Assembly (NCBI GenBank): GCA_039683515.1
Contig: JBDKRG010000053.1
Coordinates: forward strand, 1-64,000
Origin: JAJFUE01 sp039683515
Lineage (GTDB): Bacteria; Sumerlaeota; Sumerlaeia; MVZB01
Length of the DNA stretch: 64,000 nucleotides
Direction: 5' to 3'
Part shown: in pieces, positions 10,814 through 18,667 of the stretch
Numbering within the stretch: position 1 is the stretch's first letter
How the letters are laid out: each line of letters starts with the position of its first letter
The notes under the pieces: model-generated
Told to the model about the DNA's origin: nothing
Database searches by the model: none
What the model saw: only the letters and a program-made list of their open reading frames with translations
Made by a program: the position numbers and the translations under genes

Positions 10814-10850
10814 AAAAGGACCTAAGGGACGTAAGGGACCAAAGGGGCCA
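10814..10850. repeat. GGGACC word, arm right of moxR
   Basis: AAGGACCTAAGGGACG, then TAAGGGACCAAAGGGGCC: three to four imperfect units of about ten bases. Inverted relative to 9561-9606. Confidence 0.65.
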
Positions 10851-10864
10851 AAAAGTTTTGGCGA

Positions 10865-11512
10865 TTAGCCGAAGCGGCGGGTTTTATTGCGGTGCCACGG
10901 AGAAATATACGCCGGATTGAAATGGCCGTACTGGGTGCGGTCGAAAAACGGGTGGTGGTCCGAGACGCGGCTGGTGTCGCCGATGATGGGGTGGATGTTC
11001 AGGGCCACGCAGCGCGGGTCGCGGGGAAGGGATGGATTGCGGATCTCGGATTGCGGATTGCGGATTTGGGAATTGTCGTCTGGGTCTGATTGGTCGGATT
11101 CTGGAATTCCGCAATCCGAAATCGGCAATCCGCAATCGGCAAAAACGTTGGAGATGACATCGAGCTCGGGGCGGATGCGGTCGAGCGGGACGTCGGGGAG
11201 GGAACGGATCTGCGCGATGTCGGGCCCAGGGAGATCGACGGGAGATGACGGGAGATCGGTGGCGCGCGAGCGCTTTGACTCGGGCGCGGGGGATGGGCGG
11301 CTCGGGCGCGGCTTTGAGAGGCGCGAGAGCTTGATCAGCGTTTTGCGGATTGCCGTCAGGCGGGCGAAAAAATCGACCGCCTCGGCGAAAGTCACGATAT
11401 CGGGAGGCGAACACTCCGTGATCTCCTGAACCCATTGCCGCAGGACGCCCTCGAGCATCGCGCCGGTGGCGGAGAGGTCTTCCAGATCGTCGATGGGCGG
11501 GATATTCGGCAT
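10865..11512 (-). CDS. hypothetical protein containing in-frame GCAATCC word arms
   Basis: 215 residues, not recognised. The N-terminal 65 residues look like a helical domain (PPIDDLEDLSATGAMLEGVL, FAEAVDFFARLTAIRKTLIK). The middle is Pro/Ser-rich and low in complexity. Both arms of an inverted GCAATCC word lie inside the frame (11036-11074 and 11103-11140), giving the peptides ADCGLPISDCGIPES and QIRNPQSEIRNPS. The C-terminal 45 residues (NIHPIIGDTSRVSDHHPFF, FNPAYISPWHRNKTRRFG) look like ordinary protein again. The repeats seem to have inserted into a gene without breaking the frame. A second copy of the gene's 5' end lies just upstream at 11564-11701. Confidence 0.55.
   Translation of the reverse strand: MPNIPPIDDLEDLSATGAMLEGVLRQWVQEITECSPPDIVTFAEAVDFFARLTAIRKTLIKLSRLSKPRPSRPSPAPESKRSRATDLPSSPVDLPGPDIAQIRSLPDVPLDRIRPELDVISNVFADCGLPISDCGIPESDQSDPDDNSQIRNPQSEIRNPSLPRDPRCVALNIHPIIGDTSRVSDHHPFFDRTQYGHFNPAYISPWHRNKTRRFG
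11036..11140. repeat. inverted pair of GCAATCC word arms inside a coding sequence
   Basis: Left arm 11036-11074 contains GGATTGCGGATTGCGGATT; right arm 11103-11140 contains GGCAATCCGCAATCGGC, about 26 bases apart. Same word as at 157-178 and, inside waaA, 46146-46179. Confidence 0.8.
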
Positions 11513-11549
11513 ATTTGGGTTCGTGGGGAAGAGTTCAGAAATAATACCA

Positions 11550-11790
11550 AATCTAATAAGTTTCTAGTTTCTAGTTTCGAGTTCGGAAATCCTGGCCGGG
11601 CGGTTTAAGAAAAGAATAACAGATTGGCGAAGCATGGCCTCGAGCATCGCGCCGGTGGCGGAGAGGTTCTCCAGGTCGTCGATGGGCGGGATGTCGGGCA
11701 TTCTGGGGGCTCGTGGGGGAAGAGTTCGAAAAAAAATACAATATCTAACAAGTTTCTAGTTTCGAGTTTCTAGTTCGGGAATCCTGGCCG
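11550..11790. repeat. direct repeat with TTTCTAG/TTTCGAG words
   Basis: Positions 11555-11600 and 11750-11795 both read AAGTTTCTAGTTT..CGAG, then GTTCGGxAATCCTGGCCGGGCGG. They belong to the tandem duplication described for 11564-11701. A third short TTTCGAG copy is at 51834-51848. Confidence 0.7.
11564..11701 (-). pseudogene. duplicated 5' fragment of the ORF at 10865
   Basis: A 45-codon frame beginning MPDIPPIDDLENLSATGAML, nearly identical to the first 22 residues of the neighbouring ORF (MPNIPPIDDLEDLSATGAML). It then runs into unrelated sequence and stops inside a TTTCTAG word. The similarity continues upstream of both start codons (GTGGGGAAGAGTT, TTTCTAGTTTCGAG, ATCCTGGCCGGGCGG), so about 150 bp including the leader was duplicated in tandem. 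Probably not a functional gene. Confidence 0.7.
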
Positions 11791-11900
11791 GGCGGTTCTT
11801 GCCTGGCGAGGGAAAGCGTAACATGGAAAGTTTGGATTTGGGTATTCCCTTACGGGCCCTTATGACACTTGCGGGAAACTAATCTTTAGAAAATGCGACG

Positions 11901-11974
11901 GGAAACCGTTGAAGCGGTTTCCGAAATCAATCCATCCTTAAAACCCCGCGATGAATCGCGGGGTTTTAAGGATG
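11901..11974. terminator. two consecutive GA-loop hairpins, likely transcription end
   Basis: First hairpin GGAAACCG (11901-11908) with CGGTTTCC (11915-11922). Second is a perfect 20-bp stem, 11933-11952 against 11955-11974, with a 2-base GA turn; it contains AAAACCCCGCGAT. It lies 78 bp beyond the stop of the minus-strand GreA-type gene and may end its transcript. A decayed sister copy is at 38805-38855. Confidence 0.6.
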
Positions 11975-12052
11975 CTTACGGAACGAGCGCTGTGAGCATG
12001 GCCGGGGCGGGCGGGTTCTCGTCTCGTTGCACGAGTGGCTCGGCGCCGGCTT

Positions 12053-14305
12053 TCACTCGCTCAGCGCGTTCTCGATCGCGATGATCTCGTAGGGGGTCGA
12101 GCCGCCGCCGGGGTGCTTGATCGTGATCTGCTCGCCGACGGAGTGGCCGAGGAACTGCTCGGCCATGGGCGCCTGCCGCGACAGGATGTGATGCTCGGCG
12201 TCGGCTTCCCAGCGGCCGAGGATCGTGTAGGCTTCCTCCTCGCCCGAATTCATGTTCTTCATCCGGGCGCGCGTGCCGAAGCCGATGCGCGAGGTGTCGA
12301 CGTCGGAGGCGCGGACGATCCGCGCGCGGCTCAGGAGGTCGGTCAGCGTCGCCTGCGTTTGCAGGAGCATCTTCTGCTCCTCCTTGGCGTACTGGTAGCC
12401 CGCGTTCTCGCGCAGGTCGCCCTCCATGCGCGCCTCCTCGATGACCTTGGAGTTCTTGGGGATCTTGACGCTGGCGATCTCGCGCAGCTCGGCGGCCTTG
12501 GCGGCGTAGGAGGCCTCGGTGCACTCGTGGGCTTCCTGCGAGGTGTCGACGGCGCCGGCGTTTTCCTCGAGGTCGCGGCGAGTGAGGCGGATCGTGCGGT
12601 CGGCCTGCGCGCGCAGCGGCGACGGCAGCGCCTCGTTCATTTCGATCTTGTGGCGCAGGCGCATGGCGGCCTCGCGGGTCATCGACTCGACGGCCGCGCC
12701 GAACGCCGCGCCGTGGTTGGCCCCGAGCAGCGTGCGCATCTTCGACAGGAGCGACTTGGCCGCGGCGCGCGTCGCCGCGTCGGTCTTGTCGCTGCCGACG
12801 GCGTCGTTCCAGTCCTCCATGTTGTCGAGGACCTCCGGGACGACGGCCTGCGCGGGGAAGTAGTCCTCGAGGTGGCCCCACGAGCCGTCGAGCATGGCGC
12901 GGATCGCCCAGGCGTAGGTGTCGGGGTTCTCGAGCGGGTTCTGGAGGAGCTCCTCGAGGGCGCGGACGGCGTCCTCGATGTGGTGCTCCTCGTCGAGGGT
13001 CTGCCAGATCGCCTGCGCCATGCGCACGGGGGCCTTGGGCAGGATCTGCGCGGCCTGGCGGACGCCGTCCTCGCCGTCGCGCCGGACGAGGGCGGCGAGC
13101 GTGCGGATGCCGTAGTCGACGTGGCCGAGCTCGAAGAGCTGCGAGTAATCGGTCAGCGCCTCGACGATCGGGCGGGCGTCGATCGGCTCGACGGCGGCGT
13201 CGGGGACGGCCGAGGCCAGGTCGGCGAGCATGAACGTCAGCTCGAGCCGGCGGGCGAGGGCGGTCTCCTCGGTGAGGGCGAAGACCTCGCGGATGCGCGC
13301 GGCCATGCGCTCGACGAGGGCGGCCGGGATCTCGGAGTTGGGCGTGCGCGCCAGTTGGCGGATGAGCTCGGCGCGGATCGAGGTGTCGGAGTCGGGGTCG
13401 AAGAAGCGCTCCTCGACCTCCTCGGCGAACGTGCGCGGCTTCTCGCGCAGCTTGATGAGCGCGTGCGCGCCGCCCGAGGCGTCGAAGTCGACGTAGGGGT
13501 CGAGCTTGAGCGCCTCGCGGGCGCGGCCCCACCACGACGTCCAGTCGGACTGCTCGACGACGCCGGAGATGAGGAGCTGCTTGAGGTCCCCCTGGCGGAT
13601 CGCGCGGCCCGGCGCGTCGGCCAGGGCGCGCTTGACGAGCTCGGCCGGGTCGGACTCGGCCAGCTTGGCCAGGGTCTCCGGCTCGCGCGTCTTGAGCGCG
13701 AGGAACCGGTCGGGCTCGATGTATTTGAGGAAGTTCTTGACGCCGTCGAAGGACATCTCCTTGCGCGGGTTCGTGGGGAAGCGCAGGGCGACGCGGCGGT
13801 CGGCCGTGTCGAGCTCGACGATCTCGCCCTCGCCCCACTCGATGTGCTGCCAGACCTGGCCGGGGGCGAGCCGCTGCATGTCGGCGAAGGCCTTGTAGCC
13901 CTCGACGAGCGAGGCGGCGCCGGTCAGGCCGGAGGCGCCCAGGATCTGCTCCAGGGCGCGGGTGCCGGCGTAGACGGCGCGCAGCGTCTTGAGCAGGTGC
14001 GGCTTGAGCGCGGCCGACATCGGCCACAGCGGGATGACGGTCAGCAGCACGCGCAGGGCGGTCTTGGGCTTGCCCGCCTCGAGCCGCGCCTCGACGAGCA
14101 TCGTCGCCAGCGACTCGGCGCGGTCGAGCTCGTCGGCCTTCTTCATGTGCTTGAGCCACTCCTTGAGGACGGAGGGCTGGGTGGGCAGGTCGTCCAGGCG
14201 CTCGAGCCACAGCTCCTCGAGCGTGTCGAACTGGCGGGCCTCGGCCAGGCTCAGAATCTGGGCGGCGAGCAATTCATGGTTGGGGCGCGATGCAGCTTCG
14301 GACAT
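12053..14305 (-). CDS. long GreA/GreB-type transcription elongation factor with N-terminal helical extension
   Basis: 750 residues against about 160 for ordinary GreA. The last 160 residues form a complete Gre factor: a coiled coil carrying the acidic tip motif EGDLRENAGYQYAKEEQ (the Asp and Glu that hold the catalytic metal at the RNA polymerase active site), then the FKBP-like C-terminal domain (HILSRQAPMAEQFLGHSVGE, KHPGGGSTPYEI). Residues 1-590 are mostly helical, TPR-like in places, with no recognised catalytic motif. A small barrel-like stretch occurs near residue 150 (PGQVWQHIEWGEGEIVELD). Such long Gre proteins are known in spirochaetes and some other phyla. It should rescue backtracked RNA polymerase; what the extension binds is unknown. 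Confidence 0.88.
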   Translation of the reverse strand: MSEAASRPNHELLAAQILSLAEARQFDTLEELWLERLDDLPTQPSVLKEWLKHMKKADELDRAESLATMLVEARLEAGKPKTALRVLLTVIPLWPMSAALKPHLLKTLRAVYAGTRALEQILGASGLTGAASLVEGYKAFADMQRLAPGQVWQHIEWGEGEIVELDTADRRVALRFPTNPRKEMSFDGVKNFLKYIEPDRFLALKTREPETLAKLAESDPAELVKRALADAPGRAIRQGDLKQLLISGVVEQSDWTSWWGRAREALKLDPYVDFDASGGAHALIKLREKPRTFAEEVEERFFDPDSDTSIRAELIRQLARTPNSEIPAALVERMAARIREVFALTEETALARRLELTFMLADLASAVPDAAVEPIDARPIVEALTDYSQLFELGHVDYGIRTLAALVRRDGEDGVRQAAQILPKAPVRMAQAIWQTLDEEHHIEDAVRALEELLQNPLENPDTYAWAIRAMLDGSWGHLEDYFPAQAVVPEVLDNMEDWNDAVGSDKTDAATRAAAKSLLSKMRTLLGANHGAAFGAAVESMTREAAMRLRHKIEMNEALPSPLRAQADRTIRLTRRDLEENAGAVDTSQEAHECTEASYAAKAAELREIASVKIPKNSKVIEEARMEGDLRENAGYQYAKEEQKMLLQTQATLTDLLSRARIVRASDVDTSRIGFGTRARMKNMNSGEEEAYTILGRWEADAEHHILSRQAPMAEQFLGHSVGEQITIKHPGGGSTPYEIIAIENALSE

Positions 14306-14434
14306 CCGAATGCCTTTCCGGCAAATTCAGCCGCGACGCTCCGATGCGTGGACGGCAGGGTGCATATTTTAATCCGCGGCGCGGGCACAGGCAAGGGCGC
14401 TGAGGGGCGAACGGCGCGGGGGGCTTATAAAATT

Positions 14435-14462
14435 TTGGGAAGGGATGCGCGTGGGCTAGAAT
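14435..14462 (+). promoter_or_regulatory. possible sigma-70 promoter of the yqjD-like operon
   Basis: TTGGGA (14435-14440) and TAGAAT (14457-14462) with a 16-base spacer, 85 bp upstream of the ATG at 14547. A perfect 8-bp hairpin GTGGCCCG-AG-CGGGCCAC (14494-14511) follows in the presumed leader and could stabilise or regulate the transcript. Confidence 0.4.
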
Positions 14463-14546
14463 GAATGTATCGACGCCCATCCATACGACGGGAGTGGCCC
14501 GAGCGGGCCACGCGGCACGCTTTGGGCGTTGAAGGAGACGTGCAAG

Positions 14547-14888
14547 ATGGACATGGACGACTTCCAGAAAGAATTAAAAAGCGAATCCGAGGGGGCGGCG
14601 GGGGAAGCCGGGATGCGCAGCGACATGGAGCAGCTCAGGGCCGACCTGACGCGGCTGCGCGACGACATGAGCCAGCTCCTCAACTCGGTCGTCGGGCTGA
14701 GCCGGCGCCGCGCCACGACCGCCCGGGACCGGGCCCAGGAAAGCCTCGAGGACACCTGTAGCGCGATGCGCGAACGGGGCGGCCACGTCGCCGACACGCT
14801 GGCCGACACCATGAGCGATCGCCCGCTGACCAGCATCGCCGTGGCGTTCGGCATCGGGGTGCTGATGGGCAAGATCATGGGGAAGTAG
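14547..14888 (+). CDS. YqjD/ElaB-like (DUF883) membrane-anchored protein
   Basis: 113 residues. A charged N-terminal coiled coil (MRSDMEQLRADLTRLRDDM) is followed by an amphipathic region and a C-terminal membrane segment with glycine repeats (IAVAFGIGVLMGKIMGK), the layout of E. coli YqjD/ElaB, which associate with ribosomes at the inner membrane in stationary phase. The start at 14547 is set by AAGGAG at 14532-14537. It is followed after 4 bp by a YqjE-like gene and then a YqjK-like gene, the same order as in E. coli. The function of the operon is not firmly known. Confidence 0.8.
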   Translation: MDMDDFQKELKSESEGAAGEAGMRSDMEQLRADLTRLRDDMSQLLNSVVGLSRRRATTARDRAQESLEDTCSAMRERGGHVADTLADTMSDRPLTSIAVAFGIGVLMGKIMGK

Positions 14889-14892
14889 CCGG

Positions 14893-15171
14893 ATGATCGC
14901 GCTTGCCGAATTGATCATTTCGCTGATCGACCTGGCCAAGGCCGAGGTCGAGCAGTCCAAGCGCGGCCTGGTCAGGTTCCTTGTCGGCGTGGTGCTGGTG
15001 GCGGCCGGCGGCCTGCTGCTGGTCGGGGCGTTCGGGATGATCCTGGCCGCCATCGTCGTGGCGCTCAGGCTGGTGATCCCGATGCCGCTGGCGCTGCTGA
15101 TGACCGGCTTCATGACTCTGGTTCTGGCGGGGATCGTCGTATGGATCGGCACGCTGAGCGCGAAACGATAA
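14893..15171 (+). CDS. YqjE-like (phage_holin_3_6) membrane protein
   Basis: 92 residues with a short amphipathic N-terminus (LIISLIDLAKAEVEQSKRG) and two membrane helices (about 28-55 and 62-86). This fits the YqjE / phage_holin_3_6 family. Despite the family name it is a housekeeping membrane protein here, the middle gene of a yqjD-yqjE-yqjK-type operon, and no lysis genes are nearby. It overlaps the next gene by 31 bp. Confidence 0.8.
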   Translation: MIALAELIISLIDLAKAEVEQSKRGLVRFLVGVVLVAAGGLLLVGAFGMILAAIVVALRLVIPMPLALLMTGFMTLVLAGIVVWIGTLSAKR

Positions 15172-15473
15172 GGCGCCTGCGCGAGCTGGCGAGCCGGCCG
15201 TCGCCGGGGGCGCGCGGCTCGCCCGAGGAGCGGGCGGCGGCGGCGCGCCAGCGGCTGCTGGCGGCGGCGGCGGACCTGCAGCTGAGCCGCATCATGCACC
15301 GCAACCCGCTCAAGACGGTCGCGATCATGGCCGGCATCGGGTTCATGGTCGGCTACTGGCCGATCCTGGCGCGGGCGCTGGTCGTCGGCGCGGCCTCCGG
15401 GGCCACGACCATGCAGACCGGCCGCCGGCGCTGGCGCCGGTGCGTCGCCGAGCGGGCCCGAAGCGGGCGATAA
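15141..15473 (+). CDS. small YqjK-like membrane protein
   Basis: 110 residues. An Arg/Ala-rich N-terminus (SPEERAAAARQRLLAAAADL) is followed by one hydrophobic stretch (TVAIMAGIGFMVGYWPILARALVVGA) and a basic tail. Position and layout match YqjK, the third gene of the yqjD-yqjE-yqjK cluster; sequence identity is too low to be sure. The ATG at 15141 overlaps the end of the YqjE-like gene by 31 bp and has no obvious ribosome binding site, so translation may be coupled. Confidence 0.65.
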   Translation: MDRHAERETIRRLRELASRPSPGARGSPEERAAAARQRLLAAAADLQLSRIMHRNPLKTVAIMAGIGFMVGYWPILARALVVGAASGATTMQTGRRRWRRCVAERARSGR

Positions 15474-15482
15474 AACGAAAAT

Positions 15483-15522
15483 GCGTTCACGCAAAATCGC
15501 AAAAGAGCAAAAGGCGCAAAAG
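15483..15522. repeat. GCAAAAG word, copy 2
   Basis: GCGTTCACGCAAAATCGC, then AAAAGAGCAAAAGGCGCAAA. Nearly identical to 63915-63955 and, inverted, to 4648-4689. Here the last unit also forms the left side of a terminator. Confidence 0.8.
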
Positions 15523-15539
15523 GGGGCTTTTGCGTTTTT
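15515..15539 (+). terminator. terminator of the yqjD-like operon
   Basis: CGCAAAAG (15515-15522), loop GGGG, CTTTTGCG (15527-15534), then TTTTT. It is formed by the last unit of the GCAAAAG word, so the repeat doubles as a terminator. Confidence 0.75.
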
Positions 15540-15552
15540 GGGCGGGTGCAAA

Positions 15553-15590
15553 TTTCAAGGCCCCACCTCTTGCGAGATGGGGCCTGAAAT
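15553..15590 (-). terminator. hairpin beyond uxaE
   Basis: AAGGCCCCA (about 15560-15568) pairs with TGGGGCCT (about 15577-15584), with flanking TTTC/GAAA also complementary. It lies 22 bp after the uxaE stop on the minus strand and back to back with the terminator of the plus-strand yqjD-like operon. Confidence 0.65.
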
Positions 15591-15611
15591 CGCGGGCACG
15601 TTTGGAGCCGG

Positions 15612-16886
15612 TTATTTCGACAGCGCCGCGGCGCCGACGGGCAGGAACAGCGGGCGGACGTGGCGGTCGAAGATGTTGTTGGTCACGTTGCGGCCGCAGA
15701 CCTCGGCGTTGGCCTCGATCGCGTCGATGTAGCGCGGGCCCATCTCGGCGGCCAGCTTGAAGGCGACGTGGAGGAGCTGGCGCAGGTTGATGTTGAACTC
15801 CGGGCACGCCTGCTCGTGGCGCAGGGCCGCGGCCAGACGCTCGCCGCTCCAGCCGGCGACTTCGCGCGCCGACGGCAGGCCGGCCGGGTCGATGTCGACG
15901 ACCGTCAGGTACGGCTTGCACATCTCGTCCTTGCGCTCGAGCGCGGTGGCGTAGATGTCCTTGACGATCTGCGCGGCCGCGCCGCCGCACTCGGCCAGGC
16001 CGATCAGCTCCTCGAGCCAGTTGGTGCCGGCGGTCTTGAGGTGCACGCCCGCGCCGCGGCGGTCGAGCGCCTCGCGCATCGGGCCGTAGAGCGAGAACTT
16101 GTCGCTCCCCGAGTGGACGCTGAGCTTGAGGGTCGCCGGCAGGCCGTAGGCCTTGATGGCGTGGTGGATGACGCAGATGTCCTGGTCGAACTCGCGCGCG
16201 AACTGGGCGACGTCGCCGACGTAGTCGACCCCCTTGTTGAAGCGGCCGGTGAACTTGGGCGCGATCGTCTCGGCCGCGACGTTCGCGTCGGCCAGGCCGG
16301 CGAGGATGACCAGCAGCTCGTCGGGCGTCTGCGGGTAATCGGTCTCGTCCATCGAGACCTCGGTGATGAAATTGCCGGCCCCCTTGCACTGCGCGATATG
16401 GCCGTAGATGCGGGACGCCTCGAGGACTCCCGGCAGATACTTGCGGGCGATCGTCTCGAGCCGGGCGCGGTCGATGCGGAAGCTGTCGGCGATGCCCTCG
16501 ATCTCGATCTCGCCGATCAGCTCGGGATGGCGGTCGGCAAAGCGCGCGATCGCGTCGCCCGGGATCGGGCCGCCGATGAAGTCGGCGACGTCGAGCGTGA
16601 AGAAATCGCACGCCTCCATGAAGATGTCGACGTTGGCGAGGCCGATGTGATCGGCGTCGCAGTGCCACGGCAGGCGCCACCCCACTTCGGCCACGGCCGC
16701 TTCGGCGGCGCGGCGCACGTCGGCCGGCTTCGAGCCGATCAGCGTATGCTCGCGGTTGGATTTATTCCAGACCGGGATAATTTCCACGCCTTGTTCAAGC
16801 GCCATTTGCATGGCGCGCAGCTGGGCGGCCGCCTCGTGCGCAAAACGGTCGCCAAAGCCCATCGAAAAACGAGCCAGTGGTTTCAT
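15612..16886 (-). CDS. uxaE: D-tagaturonate 3-epimerase family protein (UxaE)
   Basis: 424 residues. Overall similarity and motifs (MKPLARFSMGFGDRFAHEAA, WRLPWHCDADHIGL, SVHSGSDKFSLYGPM, GTNWLEELIGLA) match the tagaturonate epimerase family described in Thermotoga. The enzyme converts D-tagaturonate to D-fructuronate, linking galacturonate to glucuronate breakdown without the UxaA/UxaB route. The gene next upstream on the same strand is uxaC, which makes tagaturonate from galacturonate, so the context strongly supports the call. AGGGGGAG lies eight bases before the ATG. Reductase, dehydratase and KDG genes are not in this window. Confidence 0.88.
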   Translation of the reverse strand: MKPLARFSMGFGDRFAHEAAAQLRAMQMALEQGVEIIPVWNKSNREHTLIGSKPADVRRAAEAAVAEVGWRLPWHCDADHIGLANVDIFMEACDFFTLDVADFIGGPIPGDAIARFADRHPELIGEIEIEGIADSFRIDRARLETIARKYLPGVLEASRIYGHIAQCKGAGNFITEVSMDETDYPQTPDELLVILAGLADANVAAETIAPKFTGRFNKGVDYVGDVAQFAREFDQDICVIHHAIKAYGLPATLKLSVHSGSDKFSLYGPMREALDRRGAGVHLKTAGTNWLEELIGLAECGGAAAQIVKDIYATALERKDEMCKPYLTVVDIDPAGLPSAREVAGWSGERLAAALRHEQACPEFNINLRQLLHVAFKLAAEMGPRYIDAIEANAEVCGRNVTNNIFDRHVRPLFLPVGAAALSK

Positions 16887-16939
16887 CCTTTCAACTCCCC
16901 CTTAAATCTGAAGAAAAAATTCCCCCGATTTCCCCCCGG

Positions 16940-16953
16940 GTGAAACTTTTCAC
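16940..16953. promoter_or_regulatory. palindrome upstream of uxaE, possible operator
   Basis: GTGAAACTTTTCAC, a perfect 6-bp inverted repeat with a 2-base centre, 54 bp upstream of the uxaE start and downstream of the uxaC terminator. Placement suits an operator for a sugar-acid regulator; no regulator gene is adjacent. Confidence 0.35.
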
Positions 16954-17020
16954 GAAATCAGCGGGAATCATCATGCTCCCGAGGGGGGGCAAGATTCAAC
17001 ATTTCTCCGCAACCGGGCGA

Positions 17021-17058
17021 AAAAAAAAGGGCTTTGGCGTGGTTTTCGCCAAAGCCCC
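17021..17058 (-). terminator. terminator of uxaC
   Basis: GGGCTTTGGCG (17029-17039) pairs perfectly with CGCCAAAGCCC (17047-17057); on the minus strand it is followed by nine T (A-run at 17020-17028). It separates uxaC from uxaE, so uxaE probably has its own promoter or depends on read-through. Confidence 0.85.
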
Positions 17059-17124
17059 CATGTTAATTCTTTCGGTTCTCGATTATTGCGGACGTGAATT
17101 CCCGATCCGCGCGCCCGCCACGGT

Positions 17125-18582
17125 TTACTTGGACTTGCGGCCCTTGGGGGCCGGGCTGCCGTCCAGGACCGGCAGCTTGAAGCCGAAGTAGGTCGCGGCG
17201 TTGTTGTAGCTGATGTCGCGGACCATCGCGCCGACCCATTCCATGTCGTTGGGGATGATCCCCTTCTCCATGTCGTTGCCGAGGATGTTGCACAGCAGGC
17301 GGCGGAAGTACTCGTGGCGCGGGTACGACAGGAACGAGCGCGAGTCGGTCAGCATGCCGACGAAGCGGCGCAGCAGGCCGAGCTGGCTGAGGCACTCGAT
17401 CTGCCACTTCATCCCCTCGGCCTGGTCGAGGAACCACCAGCCGCTGCCCATCTGCATCTTGCCGGGGGCGGAGCCGTCCTGGAAGTTGCCGAGCATGGTG
17501 GCGATGACGTAGTTGTGGGCGGGGTTCAAGTTGTAGAGGACCGTCTTGGCGAGGCAGCCGGCCTGGTCGAGGCGGTCGAGGAGCCGGGCGACGGGGCGGG
17601 CGGTCTCGAGGTCGGCGACCGAGTCGAAGCCGGTGTCGGGCCCGAGGGCCTCGAACATGCGCGTGTTGTTGTTGCGCATGGCGCCGAGGTGGAACTGCTT
17701 GACCCAGCCGCGCTGGTAGTCCATGACGCCCCACTCGTAGAGCATCGCGGACTTGAACTTGAGGACCTCGTCGGCCGACGGGGTCTGGCCGGCGCGGGCC
17801 TTGGCGAAGATGCCGCAGATCTCGGCGTCGGTGTAATCTTCGGCGTAGACCGTCTCCAGGCCGTGGTCGCAGAGGCGGCAGCCCATCCTGTCGAAGAACG
17901 CGTGGCGCTTCTCGAAGGCGGCCATGTAGTCGGCGAAATCGACGATGTCGACGTTGGCCGAGGCGCCGAGCTTGTCGACCCACTCGTTCCACGCGGCGGT
18001 GTTCTCGATGAACATGCCGCGGTCGGGGCGCCAGCTCGGGATCATCTGGAAGCCGTTCTTCTTGCCCCCCTTGGCGAACTGCTTGTGGAACGCCAGGTCG
18101 TCGGTCGGGTCGTCGGTCGTGCCGACCAGGACGACGCCGGCCTTGCGGATAATGCCCTGGACCGAGAACTCGGGCGACTTCATCGCCTCGTTGCACTGGT
18201 TGTAGATGCGCTTGGCCGACTTGGGCGTGAGCAGCTCGCTGACCCCGAAGAAGCGCTTCAGCTCCATGTGCGACCAGTGGAAGATCGGGTTGCGGAGCAG
18301 GTAGGGCATCGTATTGGCAAACGCCTGGAACTTTTCCCAGCCGCCGGCGTTGCCCGTGCACAGGCGTTCGGGAATGCCGTTGGAGCGCATGGCGCGCCAT
18401 TTATAGTGATCGCCGGTCAGCCAGACCTGGCTGATGTCGTCGTAGCGCTCGTCGTTGGCGACCGAGGCCGGCGGCAGATGGCAGTGGTAGTCCACAATCG
18501 GCATCGGTTCGGCATACTTGTGGTACAGTTCTTTGGCGGATTCGTTGTCGAGCAGGAAATCATCGTGAATGAAATCTGACAT
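17125..18582 (-). CDS. uxaC: glucuronate/galacturonate isomerase UxaC
   Basis: 485 residues, close to the family's 470. The amidohydrolase-fold metal motif is seen as VDYHCHLPPASVA (HxH), followed by ISQVWLTGDHYKWRAMRSNG, FHWSHMELKRFFG and SFLSYPRHEYFRRLL, all typical of uronate isomerases. It converts D-glucuronate to D-fructuronate and D-galacturonate to D-tagaturonate in the cytoplasm. GGGAG stands ten bases upstream of the ATG. Together with uxaE it forms a two-gene hexuronate entry module, suggesting growth on pectin- or uronate-containing polysaccharides. Confidence 0.95.
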   Translation of the reverse strand: MSDFIHDDFLLDNESAKELYHKYAEPMPIVDYHCHLPPASVANDERYDDISQVWLTGDHYKWRAMRSNGIPERLCTGNAGGWEKFQAFANTMPYLLRNPIFHWSHMELKRFFGVSELLTPKSAKRIYNQCNEAMKSPEFSVQGIIRKAGVVLVGTTDDPTDDLAFHKQFAKGGKKNGFQMIPSWRPDRGMFIENTAAWNEWVDKLGASANVDIVDFADYMAAFEKRHAFFDRMGCRLCDHGLETVYAEDYTDAEICGIFAKARAGQTPSADEVLKFKSAMLYEWGVMDYQRGWVKQFHLGAMRNNNTRMFEALGPDTGFDSVADLETARPVARLLDRLDQAGCLAKTVLYNLNPAHNYVIATMLGNFQDGSAPGKMQMGSGWWFLDQAEGMKWQIECLSQLGLLRRFVGMLTDSRSFLSYPRHEYFRRLLCNILGNDMEKGIIPNDMEWVGAMVRDISYNNAATYFGFKLPVLDGSPAPKGRKSK

Positions 18583-18667
18583 CTGGATCGGCTCCCTTCA
18601 CATAGTTGCTGAACATGGTAATGATCCAGAACCAAATATCATCAAAAAAATATGCACCATCCATGCA

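Noticed and set aside
10674..10868. Plus-strand ORF after moxR ending GRKGPKGRKGPKGPK
   Set aside because: Collagen-like tail arises from the GGGACC word; the start overlaps a terminator hairpin.
14893..15171. Prophage lysis module because of the holin family name
   Set aside because: Gene order and layout match the yqjD-yqjE-yqjK membrane operon; no endolysin or other phage gene nearby.
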